Below are positions 1 through 64,000 of a stretch of 64,000 nt of DNA, one piece after another. Origin of the DNA: Progne subis subis (taxonomy: Eukaryota; Chordata; Aves; Passeriformes; Hirundinidae); the NCBI GenBank assembly GCA_022316685.1, contig JAKJHU010000046.1, positions 6,733,001-6,797,000 on the forward strand, given 5' to 3'. The notes beneath the pieces are model-generated. The model was not told where the DNA came from, made no database searches, and saw only the letters and a list, made by a program, of their open reading frames with translations. The position numbers and the translations under genes are program-made. The first letter of the stretch is position 1; each line of letters opens with the position of its first letter.

Positions 1-350
1 AAAAGTTACTCTTTGGTTTGATGTCTCCAAGTCTTTTAGTCTGTCTTTTTTCATCATTATTGAAGGTGAAGCTAAGAGTCATAAAAGGTTGCAAAACCTA
101 AATATTTATTTTTTATTTTGGAAATACACCTAGCCGTGCTTAAACAAAACAATAAAAAGCCTGAACTACTAAAATTGCCCAGGGGACTTCTTGATTGGAA
201 AACATGCAACTTCTGGAAGAGATAAAAAAGAATCGGAACATTTGTTTTTAAAGTTCAAACCTTCTTTAGAAAAGTGAAAGGAAAAAAAAATACGATGTTT
301 TTGTAGTGCTTTAGCAAAAACAAATAATCATGCTTTGTTTGTCTTTGCAG

Positions 351-55892
<55,542 letters not shown>

Positions 55893-56081
55893 AGATTTTT
55901 TTTACCTTATTTTTTTAAATAATGCTGAAATTTCGCCCTAGGCTGTGGACCAAAATCAGCAATGCTCTCCATCCTTTGTATCTGCTTGTATTTAGAATGG
56001 TAAAATGATAATTAAGACTTTCAATAAGGTAATCCAAGGTTCAAGAGGTCATGGAATGTGCTTTTTAAAAACAAGGAATAA

Positions 56082-56124
56082 CCCACCACCCACCCACCCC
56101 CTTTTTTTTTTTTTTTTTTTTTTT
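56082..56124. repeat. C-rich then T23 tract in the MYOF 3' UTR
   Basis: CCACC/CCCACC repeats run into an unbroken T23 (56102-56124), transcribed within the 3' UTR. It may bind poly(C) or poly(U) proteins, but that is inference. Confidence 0.85.
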
Positions 56125-56543
56125 ACCTCAGTGGTATCTATGCATGGTAGAGTTCTGACTGCTTTTAATGGATTTTTCATAAAAATCACTCAGAGGAGCT
56201 GCCTGCTATTTTCTGTTTTCTAACAGATCTGTTTTTAACAGATACTTTGTTTTGAGATTCCTTTTTGTTGGGCACACTTTGAAACTCTGCATTTTAAATT
56301 AAAGGAAAATAATCACTACTTACAGTTATGTCTACAAAAGAAACATCACACTGCAATCAAAAGATTATACAATATTTCTAGTTCCAAAGTTTTCATCATC
56401 ATGCTGCTTAAAATTCTTATTTGCCATGCTGTAGACTTGACAACACTATACACATATCCTGACAAGTTCATAAACATAGAAATGAATTATACATTGTATT
56501 AGTATATTTTTGCATTGTACATTAGTATAATTACAAAATTTTA

Positions 56544-56549
56544 AATAAA
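56544..56549 (+). promoter_or_regulatory. AATAAA poly(A) signal, likely for MYOF
   Basis: First canonical AATAAA after the MYOF stop codon, about 650 bases downstream. An alternative AATAAA lies at 56744-56749. No transcript evidence is available here. Confidence 0.55.
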
Positions 56550-56565
56550 CTTATCCACAAGTAAA

Positions 56566-59199
56566 ATGCAAGCTTCCAGTTTTCTTCAACTATTACAAAA
56601 CCAGAGTGTATTAATGCAGTGTCTGTCAAAGGATGTAATGTCAGACTTGGAATTCAAGGTATTTTACTGTTACCTTTACAGTGAAGAATAAGGAAATACT
56701 TCTGCACAAAGTTCTCATTAATTTATTCATTAATCAAGAAATTAATAAATATGTTGACTAGTTTCACTATACTCCTTGTATTTAGAGATGATCATGAATC
56801 AAAATGCAGGAGGATACATGACCTGGAATCAACCCTTGTTTGAAATCTGATCTGCACATGAGAAGTATCTCATTTTGCCTCAATCTCCTCTCCCAAGGCA
56901 GAGTAAAATATAATCTGCACAAAAAGTCAGGTTACAGTCTGTGATTCTATCTCACTTTCACAGAGGGCTGACACAGAAACACCTCTGAACTTCCTCTGGT
57001 CCTTGAAGAAAAGGAAATCTGCAGCAGAACCTGAAATCAGCATTTGGCATGATTGTCACATTTTTGATCGGATAAAGACTTCGGCTGTCTTTAAAAAGAT
57101 GTCAAAAATAACTAAAAAAATTAATTAGTCTTTTAAAACTTCTGTCATTGTATTTAGTGACATACTTAACACTTTCTTATAACACAGTACTGTAAACCAA
57201 TAAGCATGTACTTGTCGGGCAAAATAAGTAACCTTATTTGGTTGGAAGAGTTAAGGTAAAGGTCTAACATTAAATAGATTCTATCGTGTGAAGTCCCAGT
57301 GGCCCAAGTGGAGCAGGCAGCAGCCATCCTGTCGAAAACATAACACCACCCTTAGTTATTTGTTGTCAAGAAACTCTAAAGCATCTTGACCTTTGAGTGA
57401 GAGCTTAGAGCTGGAACTAATCACTATCCAGATGGATTGGCCCTCCACTGATGATGAAATAGCAGTCCAGAAATAACCAGCAATTTGCATCAGCAAATGT
57501 TTGATCATCCACTATTAAAATCTGTCTCAATCAGTGCCATAAATCTGACAAACGGTAAAAATCAGAGCAAACTTACTTTCGCGCAAGACAAGAAAGTGTG
57601 TTGCTTCTAAGAGTTGTAATTACAAAGCATTTAACTTCAAAGAGCGTGGAGTGGAGATCCAAGCAAGCCTGTTCACAGAGCATTTGAAGAGTGGCAGGTA
57701 CTGCCCTTCTGAATGGAGTTCACCCTCTTCCAGATGCCTTTTTGTTCAAGCATGCATAGACTTGATCATTTCACTTCTATTAGGCAGTGCTATTAAAAAC
57801 ATAACTGAAAAGCCTGAGAAGACATTCCATCTGCCAGCCTGCCCCAGTAACAAACAGAAGACAGCACATCTTCACAGGAAAGAAAAGGTGATCATTTATG
57901 TTTACATACAGTGCTAGTCAAATCTCTAATTCCTGGTGCAGCTGCTGTGCGTGACTCCAACACGCAGCAGGTTTTTGTCCAGCTGGAACAGTTAGCAAAG
58001 GTTTAGCCCTGTGTCAGGAACAACTTGGTGCTGCTCTCACTGTGCACCGATGACCAGGATGTTCTCTTTGGCCAGTCCAGCTCTGAACCACTCCAGTCAC
58101 CAGCAGCTGAGGCAAATGGCCTGTGAGGCCACAGAAAAGAGGACAGAATGTAGATGTGCCTGATAGTGATAGCACTCCTCCTTATTACAGGAAATTACTT
58201 AAACCCGAGAATTCCTCCTATGAGTTTGTTTTTGCCAGCCATCTGGAACAGCCAGGGAAAGGCTAAAGCGAAACTAAAGTGCTTATTACAAAAAATGGGT
58301 AACTAGGAGCAGTATGTCAAAGTCCTCCTGCCTCTGCCATCACGTAGGTTCAAACACCAGTGGCTGTACTCTTTGATGCACTCAGGTATCCAAGCAGCAT
58401 ATGACTTCCTATCACAGCTTGCTGTAGTTGCCCCAAACCCTGACTACTGGCATGGGCTGTAAGGAAGTTAACAGCTACTGTCGTGTACTTTACAAAGAAA
58501 GAGCCATTGCGTAATTCAAGATAAAATATTTGAAGAAACTTGCACCTATACCAGCTCAGTGTAAGGAGGCAGTAAACTCAGGCACACTTACAATCTGTTC
58601 TTGCATTTCTTTGAACAACCACAAGATGACATCCCAAGTCTCGTGTGTTCACAAAGGTCTTCCAGTGCTTCTGTTTCATTCCTACCCTAAATATATTTCA
58701 CATATGGAGATGAACAAGATATATTTAATAGTCAAGGGAAAACAGTCCCATCAAGTCCATTGCTTCTAAGTGTATTTGAAAAGCACTACTGTAAGCACCT
58801 TTGGGATCCACCTATTATATTCGGGGTGACTCCAAGCCTGGTCCTCACTGACCTCTATGCTGTTATATCCACTCCCTGCCCCTACATGCTTAAGAATCTG
58901 TTTAGCAATTTGAAAGCAGTACTAAAGTGTGAAATGTCAGCACTCAGTGCTGCATCTTGTGTCAATGCTAGCTCAGGTATTAAATACCATGCAGCTTTTT
59001 ACACAGTACTTGCCATTGCTCAGAGCTGCCATGTCATGTATACAGACAGGGACCTGAATTAGACAAGTCTTCAATGGAAAGCTATTAACTTCTTTAAAAA
59101 TTCATATTAAAAAAAAATACACATTTTATCTGTCAAATCTGACCATGCTCTGACCACAAAGTTACTCTTTGAAAAATTTATTTCCCTTGTAAGCTTTAC
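56566..59199. other. Downstream flank, no recognised gene
   Basis: AT-rich sequence after MYOF with several short ORFs of no recognisable product. In other vertebrates the 3' side of MYOF faces CYP26A1/CYP26C1, but no cytochrome P450 motif was found here. Confidence 0.7.
56744..56749 (+). promoter_or_regulatory. Alternative AATAAA poly(A) signal
   Basis: Second AATAAA downstream of MYOF, in an AT-rich stretch, so it may be chance. If used, the 3' UTR would be about 0.87 kb. Confidence 0.25.
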
Positions 59200-59835
59200 T
59201 GTGGCTAAGAGATCGCTTTCACTGACAAGTGCCGAGATGAGGAACTCTGTAGGGAAAAAACACCTTCCTGAAGCCTGCAAAAACCCTGAATGCATTGCAG
59301 GTGCTGATAAAAGACTCCAAGACAGTTCTGTTCCTTTCCCAGACCTACAAGGTGTCAAGACTTGCAGCAAAAAGCACCAGGGCATTGAGAGCACCGCTGG
59401 AGGTACACAAACGCCCGGAACGAGCACTGGGACTCCCAGCCACCTCACAGGGATCCTGGAAGTGCCGTCACAGAAGGGAGTGGTGCTCCCTGCATTTAGG
59501 AGAGCCACCCAGAAGTGGTCAGTGAGTGACAGTGAGCCTCCAGAGTGCCTTACACAGCACTGGGCTGCTGCAGGGTGCCAGCATCCACCTGGGGTCTGCA
59601 GACCAAACCACTTCCTCTGCATTCCTCTCTGCAAGAGTGGTGCTGCTGCAGCAGCAGTGCTGGGAAGTGACCGCAGCACACCAGGAACGGCCTGGCACGC
59701 GCAGCCATGCACCAGATTTGGGCTTAAACCTTTCAGGCAGAGAAGTGAGCTGAACCTTTGCTTCCAGTGTCCAGTGTAATTCTTGTCACTGTAAAGCAAA
59801 TACAATAAAACAAAAGAAGACACACTTGGCACCAC
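59200..59835. other. GC-richer patch with overlapping ORFs on both strands
   Basis: A 192-codon ORF (+, 59201-59779) overlaps a 242-codon ORF (-, 59107-59835) and two shorter plus ORFs. I recognise none of them. An AATAAA on the plus strand (59804-59809) follows the plus ORF by about 25 bases. This could be the last exon of a lncRNA or small gene, but low stop density from local GC content explains the ORFs equally well. Confidence 0.25.
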
Positions 59836-61485
59836 CTTCTAAGAGAAACTGTGGACAGTCTGTGCCACAGACAGCTGTATGAGAGAACCTGTCAGCCCAG
59901 GACTTAGGAGATGCAGAAGCTCTGGGTCATGATGCAGGTTCAATGCCAAGCTGGTTAGCTGTAAAAACATACACATACTTACAGAAAGGAAGAGATGCAG
60001 AACCGAGAGAGACTGGAGAGTTTATATAAACCTGAAGTGCTGTTAGGCAGTAATGGAACAGTTACAGATTTGCACCTAAGCACCTGAACTCCCAGTAGTG
60101 CCTCTTCACGCAGCTGTAGTGCTGTTGGGTCATGTCACTGCTCTCTACAAAACAGCAGTTAGGAAAATTAATGGAGTTGGATGCATCATCAAACAGGAAA
60201 CAATTAATAAACCCAGGCTGTGTTAACAGTGTCCTATCAATCATAATCCTCTTATGTTCAAGCCCTGTATTTTATTTTGCTACAGGTCTCAAAAAAGGTG
60301 CATTATAAATTAATAAAGATTCAAATGTGAATAATGAAAAGAATCAAGAGCAAGCAAGTAGGAAAAGGCTTCCTGTACAAAAAAAGCTCGAGACATCAGC
60401 ACTATCCTGGAAGGTGGCAGAGCAAGAAGAAAATAACAAGTGTCTGAAGTAGGCTACAGAGAGGTAGAGAACATAAATCAGGTGCATTTCTTCAAGGACT
60501 ATATTAAAAACATGCATGTGCACACATGAAGACTTTCCTTCTCAAAACTTTCAAACTAAAAGCCAAAAAATTTGCAAAAAATTAAAGGAGGCATTTTAGA
60601 GCAGATTTTAGGTGACTGTTGGAACATACTGGCAGAGTATATTATTTAGTTTAATAGGGACAGAGAAAGCCTGCAATGCCTCCCTGCATTTACATATTAG
60701 GATAACATTATGAAATAAACTAGCACTGATACTTCACTGCATCCAATCCTCACTGGAATCCCCAGAACAGTATTCCACTCTAAGATAGCACTGTGCTTCC
60801 AAGAGGAGGATGATGCACTCACAGCTCTGAAGGATGTCCTTCCCTGTTGAATTCCCAAGTTTTCTAGCCTAATTGCATACTGCTTAGTATTCATCTTATC
60901 AGACGAAAAACCATGAAGAGCTGATCATGGACCAGCCTCAGAGTCACCGTTCCAGTTGGGCCACGGCTTCACAATGCACTGGCACTGGTGGCATGACTAA
61001 CTTCAGGTATATATTGCCATTCACTCTTATGCTCTTGACTAACAAAAACCGAACAAAAAGAAACCTTCCTACACCCTTTCTGAGTTTTTGTTTAGTGTGA
61101 GACAATCCTCTTATTTGCTTCCACCCATAGTACTATGGTGTGTTGAAAGAAATCATGGGTTATGGCCTTGAGAAGAATATCTTAAGCTGATGTAGTCATC
61201 AAACAAAATATTCTCAAACTGAGTCGTCAAGTCAAGCACGTTCCTTTGCCACAAGACTTCACTTCAAGACTGCAGACAAACTCTGGGAGAAACTCAGGGA
61301 GACAAGAATACGTCAGCAGCACTAGGAGAGACCCTCAGAAGAGTTTATTCACTCACAGGAGGACAATTATAATAAAGAAAATAAAACTAAATAAAATATA
61401 AAATTAAGGTAACAAAAAACTCCTTAGCCAGCAGCTCACATAGGTACCAAAAATGAGGATGGACAGCGTGAAGAGGACAACTTAC

Positions 61486-61572
61486 CGGTTGAGATAAAGA
61501 ATACATAAGAAGGCCAAGACTAAATGTAAAAACAACGAAGGCTCCAGTTAGCAGCAAAACATTAGACATCAT
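61486..61572 (-). other. Exon-like segment, hydrophobic helix (weak)
   Basis: On the minus strand an 87-nt, 29-codon segment lies between acceptor acatgatag and donor gtaagt. Only phase 0 is open. It starts Met-Met and encodes a hydrophobic stretch (VLLLTGAFVVFTFSLGLLMY) that could span a membrane. No gene match recognised; it may be a chance pseudo-exon. Confidence 0.22.
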
Positions 61573-62146
61573 CTATCATGTAGAAGAGCACCAGGTTTCT
61601 ATAGCAAACTACAGATTTCTTAACACTCCTTTCCACTGTTTTCAAGGGGAGAAAACTTGAAGAATTTTTTATACGATTCTGCTCTGCTTTTACTCCGAGA
61701 AACATGAAGCCTTTGCTTTAACTATGCTAAGTGCCTGGCTGAAAACTGATAGCCCAGTGAATTAGCACCTTCACTCCAGCCCAAACACCTCTTGATGCAG
61801 ACACCCAGCAGCCTCCAAAGGCAACTCACGGCACCTCTGGGACCAGCCATGAGCTCCCTGGCCTGGCAGAGGAGATCCATTTCAGTGGGCTGCTTTCAAA
61901 GCTGAAGAATTCCTGTTTCAGCGTAGGAGGCAGTCAATTAAACTTTTAAAACTAATCCTGCCCACGTCAGAGCAGTCTAGCCCCAAATCTACACATTCTT
62001 CCACATAATCCACATGCCCTCATGCAAAAACCTGCATGCATTATATATGAATAACTGCTACTGTTAGAATATGAAGAAAGTTTAAAAAAGAACAAAACAA
62101 GCCCCAGAGACAATAATTTATGCAAGAAAGACAGGAACTGGAGCAC

Positions 62147-62236
62147 CTGGCAACATCCTCTTCGGGTGTTGCCATACAGGGACTTTGTTACAGAGGATTT
62201 ATTCCAAGTTTTTGTTATTTCTTGCCTTAAAATATC
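62147..62236 (-). other. Exon-like segment (weak)
   Basis: On the minus strand a 90-nt, 30-codon segment open in phase 0 (DILRQEITKTWNKSSVTKSL onward) follows a strong acceptor (cattttgtttcag). The donor gtgctc is weak. No product recognised. Confidence 0.2.
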
Positions 62237-62280
62237 CTGAAACAAAATGGGATGGTCCCACTATGCTGTGAGCTTAAACG

Positions 62281-62298
62281 CACACACACACACACACA
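62281..62298. repeat. CA dinucleotide repeat
   Basis: Nine CA units in the downstream flank. Confidence 0.9.
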
Positions 62299-63704
62299 AG
62301 TAGACAGGTAAAAGCACTAAAAGCAATCAGTCCTAAGGTTTTATTTTTACTTCAGTTGCACAAGTATATGTGAGTGTGTTTCTAAATAGACATAAAATGT
62401 CTCCACTCATCTTGCTCTGATCCATGCTGTGCCAACTTAAACCCTGCCAATGCATCTGAATAGTCAAACAAACCTCTGTCCCTCCCCAAACATCCACCAT
62501 TCACATTAAATAAAACACATAACAATGGAGGGAAAATAGACCTGAAAAGAGCTTATTTCCAAATGCAAAGGTCTAACCCGAGGATAGCTATTTTCATGCA
62601 AATCTGAATTCTTCTTGTTCATATACATAAACCCAGAATTATCTGTTCAGTTAACATTCTTAGCTTCTCTTATTTAATTAACAATTAACAATTAGCAATT
62701 AACAGGGAGGAGAAAATTAAAGGAAAAGGGAATGGAAATCCCCCAAAGCAATGAAAGAGAACCTTAGTTCTGTTGCTTCCAACTAGCAAAAGACCCTGAA
62801 AACAAACTATTGCTCAGGGCAATAAGGAGAGGAGAAAATGGATTAAAACCCCAAGTGTCTCTTGCACAGCAAAAGCCAGGCCAGCCTGCCACATCATGGG
62901 AGAGTCCTGCTGCCAGCACCAGGTTAGTGACTGATCTGCTCCTCGTCCCTTTTGGAGCACGGGGGAAATGCCTTCAACTCAGGCAGCCTCCAAATCAGTC
63001 TTACCTTTGCAAAGGTCAGGCAGTACAGCTGCTGGTGCACCACTGAAACATCTTCCCACAGCAACTGTTCAGCATGTGGCCACCTGCTCCGTGAAACTTC
63101 CACTCTGTTATACGTATCCACTGCAGCATGCCACTACTGGCTCAAAAGCTGGGTTTCCAGTTTGGAAATTAGAAATACCAAATTTCACCTCTGTTTTGTA
63201 GGTTTTTTTCTTTTCTTCATCTGAACGCAATGTTTTTCTTTTTGTTTTATGCTGTGAAAATCTGCTGTGAAAGCAATTAAAAAGGGGTAAAGAAAAAATC
63301 CATGCCATCCATTGCCAACGCTCACTTTTTGGTTTTGCCATGAACAGCAGTTCCAGTGAAAAGCAGGAGAAAGCTACCAGAATTGCCTGTTTAGTGACAT
63401 CTAAACAAGCTCAGGGCAATGCTGGAGCTGTGGCAATGCTGGAACTCTCAGAGATGCAAGCTGTAACAGACCCTGTATCTGTAGAATGAACAACATCTTA
63501 ACTGAAATGTTCAAGATCAATGAACTCTTTTCTTTTTATGCATAACAAAGTTATTTAATTTTACCCCACTTGTGTTTCTTAGTTCCTTTAGGTAAGTACT
63601 TGTCTCTGCATATATATGTCTGACAAATATGACAATTTTTAACTGATTTTAAAGCAAAACGGTGAACTTCAAACAAATCTCAGCTCTAAACTCATTTGTC
63701 TTAC

Positions 63705-63767
63705 CTCATAACTCAGAATTACCCCATTAAAATCAATTACTTGGTATAGGACAGAATCACTAAGCAG
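63705..63767 (-). other. Exon-like segment (weak)
   Basis: On the minus strand a 63-nt, 21-codon segment lies between acceptor ccttctttcag and donor gtaaga. Only one phase is open (LLSDSVLYQVIDFNGVILSY). Both splice sites are good, but I recognise no protein. Confidence 0.25.
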
Positions 63768-64000
63768 CTGAAAGAAGGATGTATGGTTTAGAGAGGACTT
63801 GAAGGAAAGGAAGAATTTGACTAACAAGCATTTGTAAGAAGAACATTCATAAACAATGGTATCCTTATGCTACCAAAGGGGGGGGGAAAATTAGCATTTG
63901 TAAAACGCGTTATTAATTTCCTCCTCTTTCCCCCCGTTTATTTCACAGAACAAAATTTCTAACTATGCATAAAGCTAGGCCAGAAAAGGTCTAAGGAGGA

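Larger units (their letters stand above)
55893..56565 (+). other. MYOF: MYOF 3' UTR (inferred end)
   Basis: Non-coding sequence from the stop codon to shortly after the first good AATAAA. It contains a C-rich then T-rich run at 56082-56124. The 3' boundary is inferred from the poly(A) signal only, and a second AATAAA about 200 bases further could extend it. Confidence 0.6.
59836..64000. other. Downstream flank, mostly unannotated
   Basis: Apart from the three weak minus-strand segments and a CA repeat I see nothing supportable. The base composition is less AT-rich than the MYOF introns in places, without a clear CpG island. Confidence 0.6.

Noticed and set aside
58003..58126. Minus-strand terminal-exon-like ORF ending in TAA
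   Set aside because: Decent acceptor, but two frames are open, no poly(A) signal was identified for it and nothing similar is known to me.
60083..60142. Minus-strand exon-like segment after gttttgtag
   Set aside because: Weak donor (gtgctt), and the open frame does not match the exit phase of the hydrophobic segment at 61486-61572.
63005..63120. Minus-strand exon-like segment with donor gtaaga
   Set aside because: The only usable acceptors lack a polypyrimidine tract, and its entry phase does not fit the 63-nt segment upstream of it.
56566..64000. CYP26A1/CYP26C1, expected next to MYOF by vertebrate synteny
   Set aside because: No P450 heme-binding motif or recognisable exon is visible; those genes would lie beyond the window.

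Overview
This is eukaryotic nuclear DNA, most likely avian. The evidence is GT-AG spliced coding exons, an AT-rich background, compact introns, and three decayed fragments that look like the 3' end of the CR1 LINE family typical of birds and other sauropsids. No prokaryotic operons, CRISPR arrays, rRNA or tRNA genes were seen.

Almost the whole window (about 1-56565) is one plus-strand gene that I identify as myoferlin (MYOF). Fifty-three coding exons can be placed by splice sites and unbroken codon phase. Assuming one upstream coding exon of 88 coding bases, as I recall for mammalian MYOF, they are exons 2-54, and residue numbers below use that assumption. The reconstructed protein is about 2,059 residues, against 2,061 as I recall for human. 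Domain order along the window: end of C2A (351-7730), acidic linker (8990-11274), C2B (11752-14891), FerI (14861-16720), C2C (16594-18872), alternatively spliced 39-nt exon (21044-21082), conserved middle region (22766-24011), FerA (24850-28082), FerB (29118-31828), nested DysF domains with arginine clusters (31665-35985), C2D (38383-40660), C2E (40817-41949), linker with a 12-nt microexon (42531-47704), C2F (48443-49894), C2G (51228-53582), and a C-terminal transmembrane anchor (55255-55402). The stop codon is at 55890-55892, followed by a 3' UTR of about 0.65 kb.

The main anomaly is that exons 4, 5 and 6 each carry one extra base relative to the conserved ferlin reading frame. The first gives a stop codon within a few codons. 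The other 50 exons are clean, so this is either a local consensus or assembly problem (a 43-T homopolymer lies between exons 4 and 5) or a real lesion that removes C2A. The ATG that opens exon 6 is in frame with everything downstream.

The last 7.4 kb (56566-64000) has no gene I recognise. It holds a GC-richer patch with overlapping ORFs on both strands (59200-59835) and three weak exon-like segments on the minus strand. No new multi-gene system was found. The notable points are the frameshift cluster, the microexon, several long inverted repeats and the unexplained downstream flank.
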